This document shows positions 27,554 through 37,404 of a stretch of DNA of 64,000 nt, piece after piece. Source of the DNA: Bog-756 sp963741055. Lineage in GTDB: Bacteria; Actinomycetota; Acidimicrobiia; Acidimicrobiales; RAAP-2. The position numbers and the translations under genes are program-made. The DNA is taken from positions 1 to 64,000 of the forward strand of contig CAVUGU010000031.1 in NCBI GenBank assembly GCA_963741055.1. The letters run 5' to 3'. The notes under the pieces are model-generated. The model had not been told where the DNA came from. It searched no databases and saw only the letters and a list, made by a program, of their open reading frames with translations. Numbering within the stretch: the first letter of the stretch is position 1; the number at the start of each line of letters is the position of its first letter.

Positions 27554-29675
27554 ATGATGGATTCGTGGAGTCCGTCACGTTGCTCGAGCGGCCCGGTCAG
27601 GGACGAGGACGAGCCCACTGCTGTAGAGGACGTCGAACCCGAATCGGTACGACTCTCCGCCGCGCGTGCGGGTTGGACGGTGGCCGGCATGACCGTCTTG
27701 TTCTGGGGCTTCCAACTGTTCGGGTACGTCGACATCTATCCCTTCCTCAGCGTGGCGGTCGTCGTACTGGGTCTTTGGGGACTGGGCACGATCGTCGCGG
27801 TCTGGCACCCTCGACCGGTACCTCCGACGACGGCCAGGGTCCTCGCCATCGCGACACTCGGCCTCACGATCGGCGCCTTCCTCCTCTGGAGCTTCCTCCA
27901 GATCCATGCGTCCCCTGCGTACGGCACCGACGAGATCGCGTTCGATCAGTACGCCGCTCAGCTCCTCCAGCACGGCCTCAACCCCTACACCCACTCGATG
28001 GCCAATGCGTTCTCCTTGTTCCACGTCTCGCCGGACGGTTACACGTTCCTTTTGAACGGACAGCCGGTGACCTCGCTCTCCTACCCGGCGCTCTCGTTCC
28101 TTCTCTACATGCCATTCCTCCTGGCAGGCTGGTCCAGCCAGCTGGCGGTGGCGATCAACGTGCTCGCCTGGGCGATCGGGATCGTCCTCACCTTCGCGCT
28201 CCTCCCCCGTTCGCTTCGACCGCTCGCCATCGTGATCGGGAGCTTCTCCGTGTACATCAGTTACGCGGTCGGGGGCGTGACCGATGCACTGTTCGTGCCG
28301 TTGCTGATCGGCGCCGTGTACAAGTGGGACCAGTTCCCGCGCCTTCGGGGATGTCGCCGCTTACCGAGGCCCGGTACTGCTCGGTCTGGCCATGGCGGTG
28401 AAGCAGACCCCTTGGCTGGTGCTTCCATTTCTGGTTGCCGGGGTCGCGCTCGAAGCGGACCGACTGGGAGGGCGTTCCGAGGCACTGCGGACTGCGTGCC
28501 GATACCTGGGGATCGCGTTCGCCGCCTTCTTGGTTCCCAACCTGCCCTTCATCGTCATGGCCCCGCACCCATGGCTGTCGGGCGTGCTCACCCCCATCGC
28601 GAGCCATAACGTCCCGGCCGGTCAGGGTCTGATCGGGCTCACCCTCTATCTGGGGCTCGGTGGTGGATCGCTCGCCACCTACACGGTGGCCCTCCTCGTC
28701 GTGTTCCTTGCCCTGTGGCTCGCTTTCGTCATCACCTACCCGACACTCAAGGCATGGGCGGTGGTCTGCCCGGCGATCGTCCTCTTCTTCTCCGCCCGGT
28801 CCTTCGGGAGCTATCTGGTCACGCTCTTGCCGGCGGCCCTCGTGGCCGCCGCTTCAACGGACCTCACTTCGGAGCTTCCTGCCCGCTCCGGTCGGCCGCG
28901 CTCGCGATGGCGCGTCGGGCAGTGGGTTGTCTGTGGAGGACTGTTGGCCTCCGGACTGGCGGTCGGCGCGATCTACACCTCGAGCGCGCCGCTCGGCGTC
29001 TCGATCACCTCGGTGCGGACCACCGGTCAACTGGCCACGGTGGTCCAAATCGGGGTCGATGTGACCAACCATTCGAGAACCGCCGAGACGCCCTCGTTCA
29101 CCGTCGAGAGCGGCGGCCAGCTCACTGCCTTCTGGCTCACTACAGGTGGACCGGCCACCTTGCAACCCGGTCGTCACGCTCACTACACGTTGCTCGCGCC
29201 CAACTTCTTCGCACAACCTCCGATCACCGGGGGATTCCAGGTGGTCGCGTTCAGCCCCTCGCCGGCTGCGGTGAGTCGTAGCTCGTCGTATCTCCCGACC
29301 GTCAATCACGTCAGCCTCGTGCCGAGCGCCGTCAACTCCGTCGTGCCCCTCGGGCGGACCGTCGTCCTCCGCGCCGAGATACTCGACCAACTCAACCGAC
29401 CGGTGCATCTGGCCAGTCAACCCGTCTACCTCGGCCAAGTCATCTACGGCCAGCAGGGTCTCATCTTCGGAGAGGCCGTCATCAACCAGGGCCAGATCGG
29501 CCAGACCCCGGTGGTCGCGTACACGAACCAACAGGGCGTGGCCACCTTCTACATCCGCGGCACACAGATCTCGAACGATCCGGTCTACTTCGAAGCGAAC
29601 CTCGTCAGTGCCAATCAGTTCTATCCCTACGGGTACTCGGAAATCGTCCCCATCCGCTTCGGATCCTCGGGTTGA
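27554..29675 (+). CDS. Polytopic membrane protein (GT-C/mannosyltransferase-like) with C-terminal beta domain, frameshifted
   Basis: About 706 aa when joined. Roughly 11-13 membrane helices occupy residues 35-480. An early outside loop has GTDEIAFDQYAAQLLQHGLN, the layout of GT-C glycosyltransferases that use polyprenyl-phosphate sugars, with NPYTHSMANAF after it and AMAVKQTPWLVLPFLVAG later (a GT87-like motif). A beta-rich extracellular domain of about 230 residues follows (VQIGVDVTNHSRTAETPSF, ending IVPIRFGSSG). The frame steps by +1 at about 28339-28344 (CGCGCCTTCGG). It probably glycosylates envelope lipids or proteins. The stop overlaps the next start (TTGA). Confidence 0.75.
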
Positions 29676-31721
29676 GCACGACCGCGGTCGCCTCTAGCGC
29701 GATTGTGCCCTCGACAGAGACCGTCGCGGCCGTCGACAAGAGCGACGCCAGATTCCGTCTGGCCATCCGCTTGGCTTGGATCGCCTTCGGGATCCAGTTC
29801 CTCGCCATGGTGCTCTGGAGCTCGCTCCTCTACTCGCGCTGGGGGAACACCTGGGACTTCGCAATCGAATACCAGGGAATGTGGGGTATTGCCCACGGCC
29901 ACCTCGACCCCTATCTGTCGGTGGCCCACCGGTACCTCTGGCAAAACCATTTCGAACTGATCCTCTGGGCGATGGCCCCGATATTGCGGATGTGGCCCGG
30001 TGGCCTATGGGCTCTCTGGCTTCAAGATGCGGCGGTTGTGGGCGGCGAACTCGGCGCCCTCTACCTGGTTGTCGACGCCGTACGGAGACCGCGTTGGCCT
30101 GCCCGATTCCCGGGCTGGTTGGGCGTCGCACTGGTCACGCTGCTCCTCGTCGCGAATCCATGGATTTACGACGCGACCTCCTTCGACTTCCACTTCCTCG
30201 GGGTGGGCGCTGCCTGCTTTGCGATGCTCGCCTGCCGGGAGATGATCCGCGGCTCGATGCGCTTGCTCGTCCTGTGGGTGGTCTTATGCCTGGCCTGCGG
30301 GGACGTCGCCGGCACGTACCTTGCCGCGGTCGGCCTTGGCGGCATCCTGGCCGGCCGCGCCTATCGTCGACGAGGAGCGGCGCTCTTCGTGCTCGGCGCA
30401 GCTTGGTTCGGATTTGTGACGAGCATCGGCGGAGGCCAGGGGTCGCACCTTGCGAGCTCCTATGGGTACCTCAACCCGGGACATTCCGACGAACGGCACG
30501 ACTTCGCTCGGCGCCGCCCGACTTGTCAAGGGATTCGTGCTACATCCATGGACCGTCGCGCAGCACCTCTGGGCGGCGCGCATCGATCTCTGGGCGTACT
30601 CGATGAGCAGTGGCGGGCTCGGCCTCTTTACGCCGCTCTCGGTGATGCCTCTCCTCGTCATGTTGGAAATCGGAGCGACGCAAGGTACCGGCTTGCGGAC
30701 AGTCCCCTGGGAGAACTTCGGAGTCATGCTGTTCGTTGCGCCGTTGAGCGTTCTCGCACTTGCCTCGCTCACCAGGCAGCTCTCAGGCGGATGGCTCGCG
30801 GACCACCTTCCGAAATCGAACACCAAATGGTTACGCTCGCCCCGCTTCCCCCTCGTGATCGCTGCCCTACTCGGCCTCAATGCCATTGCTTGGGGGGCAG
30901 TGTGGATACCCCAGGTCCCTGTCGAATGGTTGCGGACCTCGACAGCCGCTTCCTCTGCCCTCGACCAGGTAGAACGTGTGATCCCGTCAGGGGCCGAGGT
31001 GGTGGCTTCACAGGGCGTGATGGGGAGGCTCTGCGGCCGCGAATGGTGTTACAAGGTGTCCAACAACGGCACATTGGAGTTCCCACTCCACACGGCAAAC
31101 GACTACTTCGTCATGGTGCCTTTTCAGGGGATCGAGCTCGCGGACGTGCAGACCCAACTGGGAATGATCGATCAACTCGCTGGCCCGCTGCATGCTCAAC
31201 TGCTTCTCGCCCGTGACGGGGTGTGGCTCTTCAGGTTTGCCCGGCCCCTCGATACCACTTCGGTCGTATTCAAGACCTCCCCTACGGAGCCGGCCTGGGC
31301 CGCGCAGACAGCGACAGGCACGCCCCTGCTCGACGGACCTCCCTTCGATTGGGCCATGACCCTTACGAGCGCCAAACCCGGGTACGTCCTCTACGGCACC
31401 GAATGGAACCTTTTGCCGGGCACCTACCAAACGACGCTGACGATGGCCAGCGATATCACCACCGAGGTAGAGGTCTGGGACGCGGCTACGAACACTCTGC
31501 TGAGTCGTCAGACCGTTCCGCCCACCAATGGGCATGTCGCGATCCAGTCCGAGGTTCGGGTTGCCGAGACCGGTCATCAAGAGCCCTACTCGGGCTGGGG
31601 TCCCTTTAGTTTTCAGCCTGGACCATCACCGGGGGGAGACCGAATCGAGATCCGGGTCTGGACCAAGGGCAGGGGCGAAGTCAGGCTCTACAACGTGGAG
31701 GTACAGCCCTACCGACCGTGA
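29672..31721 (+). CDS. DUF2079-like polytopic membrane protein with C-terminal beta domain, frameshifted
   Basis: About 682 aa. It starts TTG 29672 within a TTGA overlap with the preceding gene. The helices begin LAWIAFGIQFLAMVLWSSLL. The DUF2079/GT-C type motif RWGNTWDFAIEYQGMWGIAH is followed by RYLWQNHFELILWAMAPIL. A soluble part, ERVIPSGAEVVASQGVMGRL, and a C-terminal beta-sandwich-like region (LTMASDITTEVEVWDAATN) are outside. The frame steps by +1 at about 30478-30481. Base composition is visibly less GC-rich than its neighbours. The function is probably linked to cell-surface polysaccharide or lipid glycosylation. Confidence 0.74.
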
Positions 31722-31745
31722 GAGTGAGCGCCGACCGCCGGGCGC

Positions 31746-33027
31746 TCATCCTTCGACCCGCTGCATCGACCAGCTGGTGATGATCAACTGGGCGTTCACG
31801 ACGTCGGCCATCATCTCGATGCGATAGGTGCCGGGGTAACTCGTTACCGGAAAGTACCGGTTCGGTGACCAGCGACACGCCGGTCAAGGTGCCGCCGTTC
31901 ACACTCAGAGAAGGACTCAGGAGCGAGTCATTGCGGACGATGGTCGCCCCGAAGAGGTGGGAGGCCGAGGAGTACGCCACCGTTGGGGCGATCGCCACCC
32001 ACCAGTCGCCCTCTCCTTGTTCGGCGGAGCGGATCGCCGCGAAATAGAGCGCGACCACGGCCGCGGTGTCGTTGAGCGGCGCCGAGCTCTCCTGCCAGGT
32101 CGTCGACGGCGTACCGGTGACCGAGAGTGATCCCATCGGCGCCGGATTGTGGGCGAGATCGAGACCTTGGATCGCGAGTGCCGGCGGCGCCGGCACCGCA
32201 GGCGTCGTCGGGACGGTGGGCGCGACGACGCTCGGCGGAGTGGCCGTCTTGACCGGGACCTCGACCACTCCCGTCAGGTAGGCGTCCACCAGGTAGCGCT
32301 GCGACGTGAGGAACAACGCATCGGTGGGATAGCAGGTGATGAGAACCAGACGAGATTGCTCGGTCTGGAAGATGGGGGTGTCAGAGGACACCACCTGGTG
32401 GTCCTCCACCGTGTAGAGGAACGTCTGACACGGCGTGACCACCGAGATCTGTTCTCCCGGGACCAACTGGTCGATGTGGCTGAACCAGGTCACGTCGTGT
32501 CCCGCCAGCACCGACGTTCCCTCGGTGCCCGGCCATGAACTGGCCGGGACGTGTCCGACCGCTACGCTCAGCTGCGAATCTCCCACCCCGTCGACGACCG
32601 GCGCGACCAGCCCGATCGACGACGCCTTCAACAGCGCGTAGACGGTGGGGGCGGCGCCGGGCGGCGCGTTGTCGGGGGCATTCGAAGCCAGCGCCGGACC
32701 AGGTGCTGCAGACGACAATCCAGAGCCCCCAGTCGGTGCGGAGGCCGGGAACGACGATACGCATTTTCCGCTGGCCCGGGCGACCGAATCGGCTCGCTCC
32801 TGGGTGTGGATGAGTGCCGACCCGACTCGATCCGAATGCTGGTAGAAGCCGTAGATGTCGACGCCGATCGCCAGGCCGCCGACGATGACGAGGATGGCCA
32901 GCGTGAAGACGACCTTCCGTTGCCAGCTCCGCTGGTATCTGATCGAATGCGCCCGGCGTCGGCGCTTCCGTCGGTGCTGATACCGGGGGTCCTTCCGCCA
33001 CGGAGGTCGGAGTTCCACCGGGCTCAT
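31746..33027 (-). CDS. Sortase (class D/E-like) with C-terminal extension, frameshifted near the end
   Basis: About 426 aa. A basic cytosolic N-terminus and one helix (KVVFTLAILVIVGGLAIGVD) precede the sortase fold. Catalytic residues seen: His in GTSVLAGHDVTWFSH, Cys in RLVLITCYPT, and Arg in FLTSQRYLVDAYLTG. Sortases cleave a TG-containing C-terminal signal and link the protein to cell wall or to other subunits. After the catalytic domain comes a Pro/Thr linker and a further domain of about 150 residues (AAVVALYFAAIRSAEQGEGD). A +1 frame step at about 31850-31856 lets it end SWSMQRVEG. Confidence 0.83.
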
Positions 33028-33149
33028 GGCCACCAGTTTCGCCTACCCGGGGGCTCAATTCGCCGGAACTGGAGAGCGCCGCGTTCGAGGTCACTCGAGG
33101 TCGGCAGGGTCGGCGATTGACCCGAGCCGATCCGGAAGGGCCGGGTTGC

Positions 33150-34154
33150 TCAGCCGAGATCGTTCAGGCAGGTGTTCGCGTCGTTGTTGCTGTTCGTCCC
33201 GTCGGGGCAGGTGGTGTTGGCCCAGGTGACTCCCGCCAGCTCGGTGCCCGAGACGTCAGCACCGGTCAGGTTCGCACGGGTCAGGTCCGCGTTGTCGAGG
33301 TCGGCACCGGCCAGATCGGCGGCGGCCAGGTTGGCGTCCATGAGCTCGAAACCCACGAGCGAGGCACCCGCCAGGTTGGCGCTCGAGAGGTTGGCGACCG
33401 GACCGACCAGGTAGCCGTCGACCAGGTTGAAATCCGGTGGGAGTACGGCCGGAACGCCGACGATGCTCCCCGAGATGATGTAGTCGGAGAGCGACGGGTC
33501 GGCGGTGTCGAAGATCGTCCCGTTCAGCGTCGCGCCGGTGAAATTCGCATCGTTGATGTCGGCAGAGGTCAAGGTCGCATCGCTCAGGTCGGCGCCTTGG
33601 AAGTCGGTGTGGAAGAGCGACGCGCCGAAGAAATCAGCGCCGGCAAGATCGTCACCGGCAAGGTCGGCAAATTTGAAGTTGCAGTAGTCGAGATCGGCGC
33701 CAGGTGTGAGGTTGTTGCAATTCGGTGACTGGCCCGCGACGAGGACGACCCTGGCCTTCTTCCCGAGACCGACCGAGTTGTCGGCGCGAACAGTGACGAA
33801 GTACCGGCGTCCGTTGCGGAGGCCGGTCAGCGAGCACGACGTACCGGTGGTGGTGCAGGACGCAAAGTGCCCGGCAGCCACCTGGTAGCTGGTGATCGGA
33901 GCGCCTCCGTCGGAGAGCGGGGGTAACCACGAGACAGTGCCGCCCCCGTTGGTGGGAGTCGACACCACGTTGGTCGGTGCGCCCGGCTTCTTGAGACGAG
34001 GAACCCGGGCGCCGGCCGGCGAGGCCAGCGCGAACGATCCGAGAGCGATGACGACCACGGACGCAACGGATGCCGCCGCGAACCTGCCAAGCCCTCTCCG
34101 GACGGTCTGGCCATCGCGTCGAGCCTGCCTCGCCTTGGTCAGTTGCCGGGACAT
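33150..34154 (-). CDS. Exported Fn3 / pentapeptide-repeat protein
   Basis: 334 aa. It has a basic start and hydrophobic export helix (SVASVVVIALGSFALASPAG), then a fibronectin type III-like domain (PGAPTNVVSTPTNGGGTVSW to YFVTVRADNSVGLG). About 28 pentapeptide units of the A(D/N)LxX type follow, such as ADLAGDDLAGADFFGASLF and ANLAAADLAGADLDNADLTR, which form a right-handed beta helix. It ends in a cysteine-containing CPDGTNSNNDANTC tail. The role is probably surface binding. It is divergent from the alpha/beta hydrolase. Confidence 0.82.
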   Translation of the reverse strand: MSRQLTKARQARRDGQTVRRGLGRFAAASVASVVVIALGSFALASPAGARVPRLKKPGAPTNVVSTPTNGGGTVSWLPPLSDGGAPITSYQVAAGHFASCTTTGTSCSLTGLRNGRRYFVTVRADNSVGLGKKARVVLVAGQSPNCNNLTPGADLDYCNFKFADLAGDDLAGADFFGASLFHTDFQGADLSDATLTSADINDANFTGATLNGTIFDTADPSLSDYIISGSIVGVPAVLPPDFNLVDGYLVGPVANLSSANLAGASLVGFELMDANLAAADLAGADLDNADLTRANLTGADVSGTELAGVTWANTTCPDGTNSNNDANTCLNDLG

Positions 34155-34291
34155 TCCCCTGCCATCGGTCCTCGGCCGGATACGTCATGTTCGGCGCGAT
34201 CGAGCAGCCTGTCAACCGATTCGGCTCTACGATGAGCCGAATGACCAAGCTGGCACTTCGCCGTGAGCGCACTCTCCTGAGCCGGACTGCG

Positions 34292-35044
34292 ATGGATCGC
34301 TTCACGTCCTTCGACGGGGTCGAGCTGGCCTACCAGGTCACTGGGGAAGGTCCACCGGTCGTCCTGCTCCACGGCTTCGCTGCCGACAGCGAGCGCAACT
34401 GGGTTCGACCAGGCGTGGCGGGAGCGATCGAGTCAGCCAACCGCCAGACGGTACTCCTCGACGCACGGGGACACGGCCGTTCCGAGAAGCCCCACGAACC
34501 GGCCGCCTATGCCGACGGGGCCATGGCGCGCGACGTCGTCTGCCTGCTCGAGCACCTCGGTCTCGAGAACGTCGACGTCTGCGGCTACTCGATGGGAGCC
34601 CGAACCGCGATGACCCTCGCGGCGAACGGGGACCGGGTCCGCAGCGCCGTCTTCGGCGGAGTGGGCAGACGGCTCGGCAGCAGGGCCATGGCAGAACGGG
34701 CACCGACGATCGGAGAAGGGCTGCTCGCCGCCGACCCCGGCGCGATCGACGACCCGGTCGCTCGCGCCTTTCGCGAGTTCGCCGAGTCGACCGACGCCGA
34801 TCTCGCCGCGCTTTCCGCGTTCCAACGTTCGGGTGCTTTCCCCCGGACGGACCTCTCGACGATCGAGTTGCCCACGCTGGTGATCGCGGGTGCAGACGAC
34901 CGACTGGCGGGCTCACCCCACGAGCTGGCCGAGCGCATTCCCGGCGCCGAGGTGACCGTGGTCTCGGGCGATCATCTCTCCGCCGTCTTCGATTCGGCGT
35001 TCGCCACAGCGATCGTGGACTTCCTGGCGAGAGTCGACGAGTAG
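34292..35044 (+). CDS. Alpha/beta-fold hydrolase
   Basis: About 250 aa. It begins MDRFTSFDGVELAYQVTGEG. The fold motifs are VVLLHGFAADSERNW (oxyanion), LLDARGHGRSEKP, the nucleophile elbow CGYSMGARTAMTL, the acid in IAGADDRLAGSP, and the His in VVSGDHLSAVF. It is similar in layout to many small hydrolases and haloperoxidase-like enzymes; the substrate is unknown. The frame is open to 34070; ATG 34232 is another possible start, but homology starts at 34292. Confidence 0.83.
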   Translation: MDRFTSFDGVELAYQVTGEGPPVVLLHGFAADSERNWVRPGVAGAIESANRQTVLLDARGHGRSEKPHEPAAYADGAMARDVVCLLEHLGLENVDVCGYSMGARTAMTLAANGDRVRSAVFGGVGRRLGSRAMAERAPTIGEGLLAADPGAIDDPVARAFREFAESTDADLAALSAFQRSGAFPRTDLSTIELPTLVIAGADDRLAGSPHELAERIPGAEVTVVSGDHLSAVFDSAFATAIVDFLARVDE

Positions 35045-35123
35045 GAGCCGTCGGGACCCTTCGGCTGAGGTCCCTCCGGACATCGCTCCCTGCGGATCCT
35101 CGTCCACCCGATACCATTCGCTC

Positions 35124-35303
35124 GTGGCTCACGAGACCGTCCACTGCTCGTTCTGCAAGAAGTCGAGCGAGGAAGTAAGGAAGGTCGTGGCCGGCCCGGA
35201 CGACGTCTACATCTGCGACGAGTGCATCGGCCTGGCCGCGGAACTGGTTCGAGACGATCCGGGGGACAAAGTCCCGGTCGGATCGGGACCCGACGCCTCG
35301 TAG
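35124..35303 (+). CDS. Stand-alone ClpX-type C4 zinc-finger protein
   Basis: 59 aa. It begins VAHETVHCSFCKKSSEEVRK and then VYICDECIGLAAEL, the four-cysteine zinc finger normally found at the N-terminus of the ClpX unfoldase (CSFC and CDEC pairs). There is no AAA+ domain: the protein ends GPDAS at a TAG. The finger in ClpX dimerises and binds adaptors and substrates, so this small protein could compete for or deliver such partners (inference). TACCAT at 35112-35117 followed by six bases and the GTG fits leaderless expression. Confidence 0.75.
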   Translation: MAHETVHCSFCKKSSEEVRKVVAGPDDVYICDECIGLAAELVRDDPGDKVPVGSGPDAS

Positions 35304-35692
35304 GCGTCGACGTACTTCGCATTCGGACCCGGCCTCCCGACCTCGCATTCGAACCCCGCCATCAGGGCGGCCCGGCCCTCTCGAGATCGCTGCCGAAACC
35401 GCTCCGCCTCCCTAGTTGCGGTTCGCGCACACGCTTGTCAGTGTCAAACAGCTGGGACCGCGGGTCATTGCCCCTGGTAGCCCGAGCGCCCTTGTGGCTG
35501 CGATCACAATCCGTTTACCAAACGGTAACCTCTGTCGCTGTCCGGGTCGGTAGAGCAGGGATCCGCCGCCCAGCTCCCGGCCCGGGCACCCTTTCCGTCG
35601 GCCAAGCCCCAATCTGCGACGGAATCATCCGAATTGACATGAGGTGATCCGCCGCCGAAGGACACCGTTCGGCCTCACCCACATCGGCCCAC
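35304..35692 (+). other. Intergenic region with no recognised gene
   Basis: 389 bases between two convergent genes. I find no convincing protein, tRNA or terminator. The one structured element is the inverted repeat at 35511-35525. Base composition around 35420-35530 is less GC-rich than the flanks, as is usual for control regions or a small RNA. Confidence 0.5.
35511..35525. repeat. Perfect inverted repeat, possible operator
   Basis: CCGTTT-ACC-AAACGG: six-base arms around a three-base centre, overlapped by a second, looser dyad GTTTACC/GGTAAC. It looks like a protein-binding site but lies between convergent genes, so any target gene would have to be an unseen transcript. Confidence 0.4.
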
Positions 35693-36161
35693 TCAGCCCG
35701 GCAAGGACTCCCAGTAGTCGTTCAGGCGCCCCTGCACCTTCACCACCCAGATGATCCCTCCGACGATGGGGATCAGCACCCAGAACCCGGTGAGCGCCGA
35801 GACGGGAGCCGGCCGGCCGGCTGCGGGTGTAGAGCCTTCCGACCTCGAGCGGGAGGACGAAGGCGTTCACGATGCTGAGCAGGATCGCGAAGAGCAGCCC
35901 GAGCCATCCGCCGATCCCCTCCCTCGAATACTCCTTCAGCTCCTTGAAGCTGGCGTACTCCCAGTAGAGCGCGTAGATCCCGATCGTGATGATCGAAAGC
36001 AGGATCACTGCTACCGGGTTTCTCACGTGACCGGGCGCGCCGGTCGCGTGGGCCACATGCGTAGCCGCCGGAGGAGATGTCGGGCCGTCGGGATTCAGGT
36101 CCGCGACCTCGCCGGCGGGCTCGCGTTCTCCGGCGCGGGCGCCCTCAGGTTGTTCCGTCAC
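35693..36161 (-). CDS. DUF4234-type small membrane protein, frameshifted
   Basis: About 155 aa. The soluble N-terminus is Pro/Ala-rich (VTEQPEGARAGEREPAGEVA). The membrane part is typical of DUF4234: VRNPVAVILLSIITIGIYAL, YWEYASFKELKEYSREGIGG, then WLGLLFAILLSIVNAFVLP. After a +1 frame step at about 35805-35835 it continues VSALTGFWVLIPIVGGIIW and ends LNDYWESLPG. GTG 36161 has GGAGAGGAGG about 10 bases upstream. The function is unknown. Confidence 0.75.
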
Positions 36162-36284
36162 GGAGATCGCCTCCTCTCCGCTCTCGTTCCGCCGTGCTCT
36201 GCGCAAACCACTGTAGGTCCGCGTGGCGCACCGGTGTTCCGGTGACGGGTGAAGACGAGTGAAGGAGCACCGTTGTAGCGTGCG

Positions 36285-36761
36285 ATGGTGGCGGTCTCGC
36301 CCCACATCCGACGGCTGCGGGAAATGGTGGGCAACCAGCTCCTCGTCCTGCCGTCTGCCGCGGTGCTTCCCCGCGACGAGTCCGGGCGTGTCCTCCTCGT
36401 CAAAGACGCCGACACCGGCCTCTGGGCGGCGATCGGCGGTGCCGTCGAGCCCGACGAATCGCCCCAGGAGTGTGCCGTTCGCGAAGCGGAGGAAGAGGCC
36501 GGCGTCGTCGTCCGCCTCGGCGCCGTTCTCGGCGTGCTCGGGGGGCCGGAGTACCGGATGGTCTACCCGAACGGAGACCGGACCTCCTACGTCTCGACCG
36601 TCTTCGACGCGGTCGTCGTCGGCGGCACACTCGAGCCCGACGGGGAGGAGACAACCGAGGTCGCGTGGTGGAGCCCGGAGAGCCTGCCGCTCGAGCAGAT
36701 GAGCGCTTTCACCAGAGCGCTGCTCCGCGACGTGGGTCTCGACGGAGGAATCTCGGCCTGA
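36285..36761 (+). CDS. NUDIX hydrolase
   Basis: 158 aa, intact. It carries a full NUDIX box from AIGGAVEPDESPQE to CAVREAEEEAGVVV (G-x5-E-x7-REUxEExG). N-terminal HIRRLREMVGNQLLVLPSAA is typical of the small MutT/ADP-ribose type enzymes. The substrate is unknown; probably a nucleoside diphosphate derivative. ATG 36285 gives the natural length. It is divergent from the DUF4234 gene. Confidence 0.9.
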   Translation: MVAVSPHIRRLREMVGNQLLVLPSAAVLPRDESGRVLLVKDADTGLWAAIGGAVEPDESPQECAVREAEEEAGVVVRLGAVLGVLGGPEYRMVYPNGDRTSYVSTVFDAVVVGGTLEPDGEETTEVAWWSPESLPLEQMSAFTRALLRDVGLDGGISA

Positions 36762-36788
36762 TCGATCGCCGGCGCTCAGTCTCGCGAA

Positions 36789-37280
36789 TCAGATCTCCGC
36801 GAGGTCGGCCCGGTACTCGGGATGTTCCGAGAGCCACTCGGAGGCGCGCCGCATGCTCGCCTCGTTGTTCTTGTTGATGAACCGATAGATCGGCCCCTCG
36901 AACCATCGCCACGGCCACGAGGTGAGGTTGTAGGTCTCGTCGAACAAAAAGGTCGTCCGGTCAGGGCCCAGTGGTTCGAGTCGCACATGGCCGATCTGGT
37001 CGTTGCCCGGCTTGCTCGAGATCATCGTGTAGGTGTAGCCGCGTTCGGGCTCCACGTCGGTGACCAGCTCGAGCGCAGAGCCCTCCCGACCGAAGGGCAT
37101 CTTGTAGATGACCCGGCGCAAGCGCCCGTTGTGGTGCTCGTCCCCCGGGTAGAGCACCTCGACCCGGAGCACCATGGGTGCGTAGTCCGTCCACCGGTCG
37201 TAGTCCTGGAAGAGGGCCCAGATCCGTGCAGCCGAATGGGGCATCTCGAAGGAGTAGCGGTGTTCACGCACGTCCCGCAT
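36789..37280 (-). CDS. SRPBCC (START-like) ligand-binding protein
   Basis: About 163 aa. It opens MRDVREHRYSFEMPHSAARI, the first strand and helix of a polyketide-cyclase/START-like fold, then DYDRWTDYAPMVLRVEVL, PERGYTYTMISSKPGND and the C-terminal helix WRWFEGPIYRFINKNNEASM. Such proteins bind hydrophobic ligands in a deep pocket or catalyse cyclisation or dehydration. It is divergent from the phosphotriesterase-like gene and marks the left edge of the catabolic island. An in-frame GTG at 37307 is an alternative start. Confidence 0.82.
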   Translation of the reverse strand: MRDVREHRYSFEMPHSAARIWALFQDYDRWTDYAPMVLRVEVLYPGDEHHNGRLRRVIYKMPFGREGSALELVTDVEPERGYTYTMISSKPGNDQIGHVRLEPLGPDRTTFLFDETYNLTSWPWRWFEGPIYRFINKNNEASMRRASEWLSEHPEYRADLAEI

Positions 37281-37404
37281 CTTGATGGATCCGAGAAGGT
37301 TGTGCACGCCCGGCAATCCGACCCCACCCGATACCATCCTCGGCGGTCGAGCGATGCGTCAGACGTGGCCCGAACCTGAACGAGAGCGAGGACGAGGTGG
37401 CCCG

